From Cyanophora paradoxa (taxonomy: Eukaryota; Glaucocystophyceae; Cyanophorales; Cyanophoraceae): a DNA stretch of 64,000 nucleotides. The stretch covers positions 124,001 through 188,000 of the forward strand of contig QPMI01000472.1 in assembly GCA_004431415.1 (NCBI GenBank), in the 5' to 3' direction. Shown here in pieces: positions 54,839 to 64,000 of the stretch. The notes under the pieces were generated by a model. It ran no database searches. It worked only from the letters and a program-made list of their open reading frames with translations, and had not been told where the DNA came from. Both the position numbers and the translations under genes were made by a program. The stretch's first letter is position 1; each line of letters starts with the position of its first letter.

Positions 54839-57800
54839 TTATACTGTGACATTTTTAATTTGGTCTATTTGATACTGTAGACTTTGACAGGTTTCAGTTA
54901 GATCTTTGCATTTTTGGGACAACTCCTTCACAGCCTCTATGAGAACTGGAACCAATCCTGTGTATTCAAGAGATAGATAACCATCATCATGTTTCACATT
55001 CACAATCTCTGGTATAACCTTTTGGACATCTTGTGCAATTAAACCTAATTTCGCTCCATCTTTTTCATTTCCAATTCGTTTAAAACTCACTCCTTCTAAT
55101 TTCTCAATTGCTGAAAGAGCGCCTGTTATCTGTTTAATGTCTGTTTTGTATCTTCTGTCACTTCCTTGTGTGAGGTATGCGGCAATATACATATATCCAC
55201 TTTGTTCCAAATATCCTATGTTCACATCTGATCCATTTCTAAATTCTACAACTGTTGCTGAATGACCCCTGATATATGTTGTCCCACTGGATTCAAAATA
55301 TATTCTCTGATAACCTTCGCTTGATGTAATCCAAGTATTTGTTGCCCAAGTGGTTCGCTCATCTTTACTATATACATTATCCCAACTGATCAAACCATTT
55401 GCTGGTGAGGTTCTCCCTTTTTCTTTCGTCCATCCAACCATACCAATATAACATCTCCCTTTTCTTGCAACAAATCTTACATGTGTGAAATAATCACAAG
55501 CAAAAGAAGCCCACGCCAATCCATCGTGATAATCTGGGGTTCCATAATTTGAGACAGTCTGATAAGTATTAACTCGCATAATGTGGAACCATCGACCTGC
55601 TCGATAGCCTCCAATATCGAAATATCGACTATTCGACCAACACAAATATTGGACATGGCATGTTTGCATATTTGCTGGGACTTCAATTTGCGCCCAATCT
55701 CCACTTGTGGAATCATCTGCTATATAGCTGTAAAATCCCTCCACAGGATTAGAATAAGAAGCCGTCCAACCTGTTGTCCAACCACCACTAAATGATAGAC
55801 CACCACTACCTGTTCCACTCCAAGTATCAAAACCTGTAATATTTCCAACTAAATTTGTTGTTAGTAGATTTGGTTTACTATAAATGTTATCCCAAGAAAC
55901 ATAACCTGTGTGACCACCATAACTACTTCCTGTCCAAGTGCGAGTAAATCCAATGCCCATTATGTGAACTCTTCCTACCTTTGGAATAATACGAAGGCGA
56001 ATAAAGCGATTTCCCAACATAATAGGGACATTTTGTAAACCATTGTGGTTTCCATCTGGTGCGCTTTCATATTGATGATAACTATTCACTCTTGCAATGA
56101 AAACCGCATTTCCTTGTCTATTAATTCCCCAAATCTCAAAGTAACGACAATTTACCCAAGGGAGATATGTTAAGTGGGCTGTTCCTGTATATAAATCAGT
56201 GGGTATTGTGTAATCAACCCATGAGCCGTTAACAACAGTGTCGCCACTCTCATTATTGTAAGCATACCCACCGTAATTATAGTAGGGTTCCCATGCTGTT
56301 CCACCTTCAAAACCCCAACCTCCTGCATAACCATGTGGCGAATTTGCTGCAACTGATGCATCATATTCTACACATCGAGGCATTGTTTTGTCGCCAAATT
56401 TATAATTTGTAGTCGCATTAATTGAACCCCCATTAATAATCGTTCCACTTATAGTCGGAGCTATCAAAGTATTAGTAATCGCAAGGTTGCCGTTTTCATA
56501 TGATTGTAAAATTGTAGCATTTGCTGAGTTTCTGAATACAACACACGCATTATCTCCATTTGTTCTCCCTCGTATATATGTGCAATCATTATTACCAAAC
56601 CAAAATCTTTCTATATTGTCTGTTGATTTTAACCATGTATCAGTTGTCCATTTTGCTGTTCCTGGAAGGTCTGCGGCTGTAAATAATGCTGGTTTACTAT
56701 ACACATTATCCCAACTTATCAAACCATTCGCTGGCGCTGTTCTACCTACTTCTTTTGTCCATCCAAGCATTCCAATGTGAGTTCGTCCTTTCTTTGCGAA
56801 AATTCCAATATATGAGAAACTCCCACAAAATACGGATGTCCATAATAAACTCGAATGCCAAGCTGTGTCGGCTGTGTTTTGAACATTTTGATACGTATTT
56901 ACTCTCATAATATAATTCCATCGACTGTTGCGGTATCCGTAAATATCAAAATATCTGTGATTGGTCCAACATAAGTATTGTATGTGACATGTTTTCATTC
57001 CTGCCGGCACTTGACATTGCATATACCCACTACCACTTTCATCATCTATTTGGTTGCTATAAAAACCTTCCACTGGGTTATCTGTTGTGGGTTTCCATCC
57101 TGTTGTCCAAGCTCCGGCTGGGAATGATACACCTGTGCTATTCCAACCACTCACCACATCGAAATCGGAATATTTGCCGACAGGATTAAAAGCGATATTA
57201 TCATAATGAATTAATCCAACATCATTATCGGTTGCTCTCTGACGACTCCAACCAAACACACCCGTAAAATAAATGCGACCTTTTACACCTTTTACCACAA
57301 TCTTTTTATAGAAATCACAGTTTATAGAAGTATAGATAATAGCATTATAGGTACCATCTTGAATTCCGCTATCTTGTATTGCTTGATAGTGATTAACACG
57401 TTTTAGGAAATGCTGATGTCCATTCACAGTTTCACCGTAAATGTCGAAATATCTACAATTATGCCAATTTAAAAGTTGAATATAAAACGATTTCATACCC
57501 TCTGGTATTGCCCAACGCATCCAACAACCCGTAACATCAGCATCATTCTCAGGTGTGGTGTAACATCCTGTTTGTCCTGTTCTATGTCCTGTCCAATTAA
57601 CAGTCCAATTATTTGCGCTTCTGTCTGTCGAAACCACATCTAATTGGTCAAAATCGTAACCTTTTGGTATTGTGGTTCCACCAATTTGTAGAGTGGTAGC
57701 ATTCACAGTTCCATTGACAGTCCCACCTGTAAGAGGTAGATAATTCGCAAGAGCTGATGTTAACTCTGCATCAGTTGTATAACTGCTTAAATCTGCAGAA

Positions 57801-60800
57801 GTAAGATACCCTTTATTGGTTAGGTAATCATCTGTGACCACACCTGAAAGGGTGGTATTGTGTAAGTTTTTTGCTGCCATCCTCTGATTGACTTCTAAGG
57901 CTCCACCTGATGTCGTTTTAATCCATGCCATCTCACATTTCCCATGATCATCTGTGGGTTGTCCCACAACAGGAAGGTAGTTTACAACTTTCTCCCTTGT
58001 GAACACAATCTTAGGTCTTGCTCCATCATATGGGCTTTGATCTGTAACGTTTATTTGAATAGCTGCTGAAAAATCGGCTACTTGTCCTGTTTCACCTGGG
58101 TGATAATTCGTAACATAGATACTGGGGAAAGTATCATTTACTCCTACATTGAAATCACCATCATAAACTCCATTTACAATTGGATCCCTGGGTAATCTTA
58201 CTGCAAGAGTTCCCTCCATTGGAGTGCCTGTTTGACCTGTAAAAGTCCCATTGAGACTAACATAATGATCATTCAAATACAATCTTTCAGGTGTATTACT
58301 CGATTGGTAAAGTGTGACTCCATTGAAAACATTTCCGATTGCATTCAATTGTGCAAACACTGGTTGTTGATCGATTTCATTCCAAGGGTGTCTGTGATTG
58401 CAGTTGGTGATCTGGGAGTAATCATGACTGTGTGGATCAGGTGGAAAGGTTAATGGTGGATTTGTTATATGCTCCCATAAATGCTCATGAGAACTGGGTG
58501 GGAAGGTTAATGGTGGATCTGTTATATGCTCCCATAAATGCTCATGTGCAAAATCTGTTATTTCATCTTTTGTGTGGGTGTGGGTATCGATCCAACCTAA
58601 AACTACATTGGATGTAGGATGATTTGGTAGATTTGCTTCAATATTCACAGTCAAATAGTCGACTTCAAGATTACTTCCATAAATATTACTTGCCCATAGG
58701 TTACTTGTGAAAATGTTACTTGTATAAAGGTTGCTGGTGTAAATGTTACTTGTGACTGTAAGGTTTGTGTCATTTTTGATCACAAAAAGAGAGAGAGTAT
58801 TTGTGAGTTCACCTTCATCAATATATCCTTGATCTTCTAGATAATCCTCTGTGACCACTCTTGAAATGTTCTCATTGTGTATGTTTTTTGCAGCCATCCT
58901 CTGATTAGCTTCCAGAACCCCACCATAATCTGTTTTAATCCATGCAAGCTCTGCCCTCCCATAGTTATCATTTGCAGTTCCCACTATGGGAATGTAGGAG
59001 TATTTATCTCGACTGAATACTATCATTGGTCTTGAGCCATCTAAGCTGCTTACATCTTCTACATGAACCTGTATAGCAGAGTTGTAATTTTGGTAGGTTG
59101 CTGGGTCTGTTGGGACTCTGAATGTATCTGTGGGAATGTCAGCCTCCATGTAGCTTGACACAAAGATATTTGGTATGGTTGCTCCTGGTGGTGGTGGGGT
59201 TTCAAAAGAGCCTGGTAATGTCCTAATATGAAGTGGTCCTCTCATAGCTGAATTCGCAAGTGTCCCATTCACATGTACATAGTGTTCATTCAAAAAGATT
59301 CTTTCAGGGACATTGCAAGTCTGGTAAAGAGAAACCCCCAAGTTATCAAGAGGCTCTACCTTTGCAAATTCTGGTTGGTCATTGATCTCATCCCAAATAT
59401 GTTCATGTTTGCTTGGTGGGAACTCAGTAGGTATCCCATCAATTTCACCCCAATCATGCCTGTGATCCTCTGGTGGATACTTTTGAGGTTTGCCTAAGAT
59501 CTCATCCCAATCATGATTGTGATCCTCTGGGGGATACTTTGCAGGTTTATTATTAATTTGTTCATAATCAGGAAAGAACTCCCAGATCTCAGGTCGAAAT
59601 CCATCTGGTAATAGTTCCTCATGGGGTTCATAAGGTTGCTCATAGTCAACAGCTGGTGGAGCATGCCCATCTGGCAAATACTCCTCATCAGGTTCATAGT
59701 TCTGCTCATACTCAAACTCTTGAGGATCTAAGCCATCTGGTAGTATCTCCTCCTCATTGGGGTCAAACTGATCATATTCATATTCTTGTGGGTCAAAACC
59801 ATCTGGTAAATACTCTTCCTCATCTGGAACGAATTGATATTCATCAAGCTCTAATATGTCGACTTCAGGAGGTAAATACTGCTCATCTATTTGCTTTCTG
59901 GGTTCAATTATAGGTTTATTGCGAACTTGCTCCCAACTCACAATATGCTGCCCAAAGGCTACATCTTCAGTTGCTGTGTACTCTCTGCCTGGTTGCTTTT
60001 TCGGTGTTAAATCCGGTGGATCCCATGGTAGTGGGAAGGGAACTGGGACAGGTCCATAATACTCAAAGATCTCTCTTATGGTCTTCTCACTTACAAGCTT
60101 CTCACCATTTGCATACACATTGCTGCCATGGATATTTCGCCATTGCCTGGTTCGAATTCCAAGGTCTTTCACATTGCTATACAAAGGCAAAAGGTGCCTA
60201 TCCATTTCGACTAAATCAGGATGTAAATGGATTGCTACTGGGTGACTGGGGCTACTGTTGATTGTAATTGATGGCTTTTTTTGATGGACATCTTTTGGAG
60301 TAAAGAACCCAAAAGGCTCATTCCTTGCAAAGTCATATGTAATATCCTTGGGGTAGACATCATTTGTGTAGGAGACCTGATTTGTGTTGGCAATGGGACC
60401 CACTTGCAATACTTGGGGGACCTCAGCTTTTGCAGTGCTGCCCTCATTGTAAATTCGCAAAGCTGTGTTCTGTTTGCCCTGCTCATCTTGAACATTGAAC
60501 ACCAAACGACCACTATCAAACCTGGAAGGTATATCTGGATGAGTGCCACTGGTTTTGAGTTTCCTAGGTCTCCTTCTTGTTGCTTTGATCTCTGCCACTT
60601 GGTTTGCTTTCACATTACCCAAGCTAAAAGCAACACTAACTTCCTCCTTATCTGGATCGGTTTGATTCACAGATAAAGCATGCTCCCTTGATTGAGTCTT
60701 GGATGAATTATCGGAACTGTGGTCAATCGAAACTGAACCCTTTACTTTAATATTATCAAAGTTCACATGCTTGGTGCTGCTTGCATTATCATCTTGAATG

Positions 60801-60832
60801 GTTTCTAGATTGGGTGGGTAATTGAAGCTCAT
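54839..60832 (-). CDS. Giant modular fibre/adhesin with S74 chaperone, genome 2
   Basis: 1,997 residues in one uninterrupted frame, the largest gene in the window. The N-terminal ~390 residues match the genome 1 fibre closely, followed by the EEYLPDG/EYEYEQ acidic repeat. HNHDW/HRHDW/HEHIW-type repeats occur in two blocks, one extra relative to genome 1. Between them is a run of SNIYTSNLYTSNIFTSNLWASNIYGSN (an asparagine-ladder/β-helix-like stalk), then four large CRYFDIYG modules against three in genome 1. The C-terminus SDRRYKTDIKQITGALSAIEKLEGVSF..LGLIAQDVQKVIPEI is the S74 autoprocessing chaperone, followed by a coiled coil. Likely the trimeric receptor-binding spike. The intact frame shows what the broken genome 1 copy should look like. 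Confidence 0.85.
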   Translation of the reverse strand: MSFNYPPNLETIQDDNASSTKHVNFDNIKVKGSVSIDHSSDNSSKTQSREHALSVNQTDPDKEEVSVAFSLGNVKANQVAEIKATRRRPRKLKTSGTHPDIPSRFDSGRLVFNVQDEQGKQNTALRIYNEGSTAKAEVPQVLQVGPIANTNQVSYTNDVYPKDITYDFARNEPFGFFTPKDVHQKKPSITINSSPSHPVAIHLHPDLVEMDRHLLPLYSNVKDLGIRTRQWRNIHGSNVYANGEKLVSEKTIREIFEYYGPVPVPFPLPWDPPDLTPKKQPGREYTATEDVAFGQHIVSWEQVRNKPIIEPRKQIDEQYLPPEVDILELDEYQFVPDEEEYLPDGFDPQEYEYDQFDPNEEEILPDGLDPQEFEYEQNYEPDEEYLPDGHAPPAVDYEQPYEPHEELLPDGFRPEIWEFFPDYEQINNKPAKYPPEDHNHDWDEILGKPQKYPPEDHRHDWGEIDGIPTEFPPSKHEHIWDEINDQPEFAKVEPLDNLGVSLYQTCNVPERIFLNEHYVHVNGTLANSAMRGPLHIRTLPGSFETPPPPGATIPNIFVSSYMEADIPTDTFRVPTDPATYQNYNSAIQVHVEDVSSLDGSRPMIVFSRDKYSYIPIVGTANDNYGRAELAWIKTDYGGVLEANQRMAAKNIHNENISRVVTEDYLEDQGYIDEGELTNTLSLFVIKNDTNLTVTSNIYTSNLYTSNIFTSNLWASNIYGSNLEVDYLTVNIEANLPNHPTSNVVLGWIDTHTHTKDEITDFAHEHLWEHITDPPLTFPPSSHEHLWEHITNPPLTFPPDPHSHDYSQITNCNHRHPWNEIDQQPVFAQLNAIGNVFNGVTLYQSSNTPERLYLNDHYVSLNGTFTGQTGTPMEGTLAVRLPRDPIVNGVYDGDFNVGVNDTFPSIYVTNYHPGETGQVADFSAAIQINVTDQSPYDGARPKIVFTREKVVNYLPVVGQPTDDHGKCEMAWIKTTSGGALEVNQRMAAKNLHNTTLSGVVTDDYLTNKGYLTSADLSSYTTDAELTSALANYLPLTGGTVNGTVNATTLQIGGTTIPKGYDFDQLDVVSTDRSANNWTVNWTGHRTGQTGCYTTPENDADVTGCWMRWAIPEGMKSFYIQLLNWHNCRYFDIYGETVNGHQHFLKRVNHYQAIQDSGIQDGTYNAIIYTSINCDFYKKIVVKGVKGRIYFTGVFGWSRQRATDNDVGLIHYDNIAFNPVGKYSDFDVVSGWNSTGVSFPAGAWTTGWKPTTDNPVEGFYSNQIDDESGSGYMQCQVPAGMKTCHIQYLCWTNHRYFDIYGYRNSRWNYIMRVNTYQNVQNTADTAWHSSLLWTSVFCGSFSYIGIFAKKGRTHIGMLGWTKEVGRTAPANGLISWDNVYSKPALFTAADLPGTAKWTTDTWLKSTDNIERFWFGNNDCTYIRGRTNGDNACVVFRNSANATILQSYENGNLAITNTLIAPTISGTIINGGSINATTNYKFGDKTMPRCVEYDASVAANSPHGYAGGWGFEGGTAWEPYYNYGGYAYNNESGDTVVNGSWVDYTIPTDLYTGTAHLTYLPWVNCRYFEIWGINRQGNAVFIARVNSYHQYESAPDGNHNGLQNVPIMLGNRFIRLRIIPKVGRVHIMGIGFTRTWTGSSYGGHTGYVSWDNIYSKPNLLTTNLVGNITGFDTWSGTGSGGLSFSGGWTTGWTASYSNPVEGFYSYIADDSTSGDWAQIEVPANMQTCHVQYLCWSNSRYFDIGGYRAGRWFHIMRVNTYQTVSNYGTPDYHDGLAWASFACDYFTHVRFVARKGRCYIGMVGWTKEKGRTSPANGLISWDNVYSKDERTTWATNTWITSSEGYQRIYFESSGTTYIRGHSATVVEFRNGSDVNIGYLEQSGYMYIAAYLTQGSDRRYKTDIKQITGALSAIEKLEGVSFKRIGNEKDGAKLGLIAQDVQKVIPEIVNVKHDDGYLSLEYTGLVPVLIEAVKELSQKCKDLTETCQSLQYQIDQIKNVTV

Positions 60833-60875
60833 GGCTTTTACTATATGGATTTATAAAATTCCTGATAAGTAAAAG
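60833..60875. promoter_or_regulatory. Divergent promoter between fibre and patatin genes, genome 2
   Basis: 43 bases between opposite start codons, containing ATTTATAAAATTCC and ATAAGTAAAAG just before the patatin ATG. In genome 1 the homologous interval is expanded by the HNH gene. Confidence 0.55.
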
Positions 60876-62432
60876 ATGCCTCAGAAAATCGTTTTAGCAT
60901 TGTCAGGGGGAGGTGCAAGGGGCATTATCATAACCAGGCTGCTAAAAGAAATTGAAAATCGAACTGGCAGAAGAATAATCGATCTTGTGGATCTTGTAAG
61001 TGGAACTTCCACTGGTGGGATCATTGCAATAGGTTTGAATATCAGGCATCCTGATAAACCAGGTGAACCTAAACTGACAGCAAACGATTTACACAATATT
61101 TACCTAACTCAACTGCCCTTGATTTTTGCAAATCCTCGAAACATCATCGAAAATGCCCTTTTTAATACAAAATATGATGTGGGACCCTTGGAGACTGCAA
61201 TCAATTCAGTTACTGGTGAATCACTAATACAGGATTCCCTAAAGGACATTGTGATTACATCCTTTGATACTCAGAATATGAAACCAATATTTATCACAAA
61301 TGACAACAACTACAACTTTATGCCTTGTAAGATTGCTGCTAGGGCTACTTCTGCTGCTCCTACATATTTCTCTCCTGTAAGCATTGTTGATTTCAATCGG
61401 GGAGTATTTGTCTGTCTCATTGATGGTGCCATTTCGGGAAACAATAATCCCAGTGTGTGTGGTTACAGCCATGCAAAGAAGATTTACAGTGATGATGATG
61501 ATATTATAGTAATAAGTATCTCTTGTGGTGAGGTGGACCCACATTTAGAGTCTGATTATGTGGGTTATGCTTATGAGACTGTGAACAGCTGGGGAATTCT
61601 CTCATGGATTGCCTCAACAGATGGAAGCCCATTGATTAACATGCTCATGGCTGCAAGTGAGCTTTCTGCCCTTGATAAGATGGAGGAGTTGTTACCCTAC
61701 AACTATGATCAGGATTATGGGAGATACTATAGGCTATCAGTCCCACTTCCAAATCACATAGTAAGCTCCCTTGATGACACTTCTAAGATCCCAGATATGC
61801 TAGCATTCACTGAAACATACATAGCAGCAAACAATGATATGATTAATAAGCTTTGCAGCCTACTAGTAGCAAACTATGAACTTAAGAACCCTTCAAAGGC
61901 TTACATCTCATCCACTCTCACAGAGTCACCTCCTTTGGATGCTAATTGGTATCAGCTTGCAGATGATGCCTTTACTGCCTCATCCTCTGTGACAGGTAAA
62001 GAGCCTTTCATGGCTAGACCTTCAGCATTTGGCTGGGAAGCTGGAGCCTATGCTCCTGAACAGATATGGGAAACCCCCACTGAATACCTTCAAGTTGCTT
62101 TCCCATATACTTTTGAACTCTCCTCTGTGATTGCCTATGGATCAGGGGACACCAATGCTTTTATTAAGACTTTCAATGTGGCAACATCCACTGATGGGAT
62201 CAACTGGTCTTTTATTCGATCAGATGGGCAGAACAAAATGTATATGTGTGAGAACATTAACAATGCTCACAACTCTGGTGATGTGGCTCTATTGAGTGGA
62301 TTTCCTCTAAGCATCAAGGATGCTTTTTACATAGGTTTCTCTCTCAGAATTAAATATATTCGCATTTATCCCCTTGTGTATGTGAATGCTCCCACAATGA
62401 GAGTTGACTTTACAGGTGCCTTTATTCGATAA
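60876..62432 (+). CDS. Patatin-like phospholipase with C-terminal discoidin-like domain, genome 2
   Basis: 518 residues starting MPQKIVLALSGGGARGII. The oxyanion glycines, SGTSTGG nucleophile (Ser45) and LIDGAISGNNNP catalytic Asp are all present. The C-terminal discoidin-like domain (EYLQVAFPYTFELSSVIAYG...ATSTDGINWSFIRSDG...KYIRIYPLVYVNAPTMRVDFTG) is conserved with the genome 1 homolog. A small insert (VDFNRGVFV) distinguishes it. The stop overlaps the convergent minor-capsid gene by 11 bases. In genome 1 the patatin gene is far from that gene, showing rearrangement. Confidence 0.83.
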   Translation: MPQKIVLALSGGGARGIIITRLLKEIENRTGRRIIDLVDLVSGTSTGGIIAIGLNIRHPDKPGEPKLTANDLHNIYLTQLPLIFANPRNIIENALFNTKYDVGPLETAINSVTGESLIQDSLKDIVITSFDTQNMKPIFITNDNNYNFMPCKIAARATSAAPTYFSPVSIVDFNRGVFVCLIDGAISGNNNPSVCGYSHAKKIYSDDDDIIVISISCGEVDPHLESDYVGYAYETVNSWGILSWIASTDGSPLINMLMAASELSALDKMEELLPYNYDQDYGRYYRLSVPLPNHIVSSLDDTSKIPDMLAFTETYIAANNDMINKLCSLLVANYELKNPSKAYISSTLTESPPLDANWYQLADDAFTASSSVTGKEPFMARPSAFGWEAGAYAPEQIWETPTEYLQVAFPYTFELSSVIAYGSGDTNAFIKTFNVATSTDGINWSFIRSDGQNKMYMCENINNAHNSGDVALLSGFPLSIKDAFYIGFSLRIKYIRIYPLVYVNAPTMRVDFTGAFIR

Positions 62433-63353
62433 ACTCCAACTGAAACGAATTATCGATTCCATTCATATCAATCAGTTCACCAAAGTAATCTTTAAACTCC
62501 ACAGTGAGTTCCCTTATCACCAGGTTTCTGTCATTTATCTGAATAAATTCTGCATGTTCACCACTATGGTAAACATAGCCACCTATATCTTTACTCAATT
62601 GTAATCTAAGGATAGCTCCCTGGTTTTGTGGTTGCGATTTTGGAATTATATTATGTCTACTTGCAAAGGGGGCAAGCTCTTTAATATGCATGTACAGATA
62701 CTGCTCAGCATTCATATCAGACATCCTATTACTGGTGAAATAATACTGCAAGGGCTTTGAGGAGAGTCTGGGTCCTGAGAAGGTGATTCCCCATGCTGGG
62801 TGATCAGGTGTAATAGGTTTGCCATCATACTTTAAAAGGTTCTCAGGTCGATATGGAGATCCACCAACAGGAGGAGTGCTATAATACCCAGTGGTGTATT
62901 CAGTAGAACTTACACCCAAAAGCTTCCCTATTCGCTTGTTGCTTGCAATAAAACGGAACTCATGGTTACTGTAAAACTCCACTTTATAGGTAGTTGGATT
63001 GTAGAATATCTTGAACTCAAAAAACACAGTTTTATCTGCAATGGTTTTGAAGCTTGAATAGTTCAGCCCATAATTATAGGGATGTGTGACCCCAAAATGA
63101 CCCTGGTTAATGTAGCCACTGGGAAGGGATACACTTTCTGTGTGATGATTTCATTGTATGAACCATCTTGGTAGTTAAAATCAACTGTTAAATGATCAGT
63201 TCCCACACTGTTATAGATACTGTTTGGAATCTCTGCATAGAGAACCCTGCATTCTCTTGGTCTCTCTACTGGAGTTGTGAGGGTGACCCTGTAAGAGTTT
63301 TCAGATTCCCCTTGGCTTCTATCCCTGCTATCAATATTAACAAGTCGATTCAT
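62422..63353 (-). CDS. Minor capsid (penton-like) protein candidate A, genome 2 (one frameshift)
   Basis: It starts MNRLVNIDSRDRSQGESENSYRV with ECRVLYAEIPNSIYN. A one-base loss near 63140-63150 separates the first ~80 residues from LPSGYINQGHFGVTHPYNYG... and the 201-residue remainder ending GELIDMNGIDNSFQLEF. It is collinear with the intact 310-residue homolog at 28028-28960. Confidence 0.6.
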
Positions 63354-63382
63354 TTTAATATATAAATATAGATAAAAGAAGA
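63354..63382. promoter_or_regulatory. Divergent promoter of the minor-capsid pair, genome 2
   Basis: 29 bases, TTTTAATATATAAATATAG followed by ATAAAAGAAGA before the ATG. Nearly identical to 28961-28988. Confidence 0.6.
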
Positions 63383-64000
63383 ATGCCTGTGGATTACATC
63401 GAGGTTAGCTCATTTAATACAATCTCTGGTGATGGTCCCACATCAAGCTTTGTGGCTAGACTCCCAGTAGTTATGAGAATGTGAGGGCTGTGAGACTGGT
63501 ATCAGCCGAATTTTATAACAGCATCCCTATGGTGAGTGGGGAAACCAAAGTAGGAGATGTAACAATCGACAATTCATTTAGTATTTACTATTCTGAAGAA
63601 CTTGCAGGAGCTGGAATTGATGGTATCCCCACAGTTCGCCCAGCTGAGGACTTTGAACAGTGGAAACAAATCATTATAAGTCGCAAAGCCCCCATCCAAA
63701 GCCACCAACAACTGGTGAATGTTATTAATGAAAAGTTCGATTTAAAAAATCCTAAACCATCTCTTCGCTGCAAATGGGATGAGTCACTGAAACGAATAGT
63801 ATTCCATTCCGAAAAACGTTTTTACCTGGCTTTCTCACTTGCTGTAAATCCAAACCTGCAAACAATTCAAAAGCTATTGAGTTCAGGTAGACTGCTTGGT
63901 CTTGATCCTGGAAGATATGGCAATTCCTCAATCCAATCACAAGTGTATGATGCTCTCACTGATGGTATCTTTACTGGAACTCGAGTAAACGGTATTATAT
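63383..64000 (+). CDS. Minor capsid (penton-like) protein candidate B, genome 2 (partial, one frameshift)
   Basis: It starts MPVDYIEVSSFNTISGDGPTSS. The frame breaks at 63463-63465 (CCC for CCCC), then continues SYENVRAVRLVSAEFYNSIP...RLLGLDPGRYGNSSIQSQVYD to the window end. Homolog of 28989-29998. Confidence 0.6.

Larger units (their letters stand above)
50983..64000. mobile_element. Endogenous polinton-like virus genome 2 (partial, continues past the window)
   Basis: A second AT-rich viral genome, related to genome 1 but clearly diverged at protein level. In order: S-adenosylmethionine decarboxylase, zinc-ribbon protein, two fibre-linked paralogs, a small fibre-linked gene, the giant fibre, patatin-discoidin, and the divergent minor-capsid pair. 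By analogy with genome 1, capsid, ATPase and replication genes should follow beyond 64000. The left boundary is inferred. Confidence 0.65.

Noticed and set aside
43093-62432. The two adhesion modules as a recent inverted duplication
   Set aside because: The proteins differ at many positions, gene content differs (HNH gene) and the fibres differ by about 490 residues, so they come from two related genomes rather than one fresh duplication.

Overview
The window looks like nuclear DNA of a GC-rich microbial eukaryote (protist) in which one large intron-containing host gene has been split by three different kinds of mobile DNA. The host identity cannot be fixed from sequence alone. The very high GC of the host exons, the short GT..AG introns (49-72 bases) and the AT-rich integrated polinton/virophage-type DNA would suit a flagellate such as Cafeteria or another GC-rich stramenopile or alga, but that is a guess.

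Host gene (+ strand; pieces at 1-150, 11755-15874 and 24168-26315). Its exons encode many cysteine-rich GCC2/GCC3 (ephrin-receptor-like) repeats, then at least two transmembrane stretches and a further domain. Insertion 1 (151-11748) is an 11.6-kb element with perfect 30-bp terminal inverted repeats and a 6-bp target duplication. It carries 107-bp subterminal satellites, a small hAT-like MITE, and a giant palindrome whose centre is a 714-bp tandem array. Insertion 2 (15875-24167, antisense) is a frameshifted non-LTR retrotransposon (endonuclease, reverse transcriptase, RNase H) with a 16-bp target duplication. Insertion 3 begins at 26316 with a perfect hairpin inside a host exon and runs off the end of the window.

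Viral DNA (26316-64000, AT-rich). A first, nearly complete polinton-like viral genome spans 26316 to about 50982. It encodes two paralogous minor-capsid (penton-like) candidates, a double-jelly-roll major capsid protein, an A32-type packaging ATPase, small virion or DNA-binding proteins, a PrimPol-D5 helicase, a protein-primed family B DNA polymerase, a retroviral-type integrase, and an adhesion module (patatin phospholipase-discoidin protein, HNH endonuclease, giant S74-type fibre, two small fibre-linked genes). A second, related but diverged viral genome starts near 51-52 kb. It carries an S-adenosylmethionine decarboxylase, a zinc-ribbon protein, two fibre-linked paralogs, a 1,997-residue fibre, patatin-discoidin and the same divergent pair of minor-capsid genes, and it continues past the window. 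The adhesion module sits at opposite ends and in opposite orientation in the two genomes.

A striking technical pattern is that many viral genes are broken by single-base losses, mostly inside homopolymer runs. This points to long-read assembly error (or very recent decay) rather than old pseudogenes. Gene boundaries below treat such pieces as one gene and say so.
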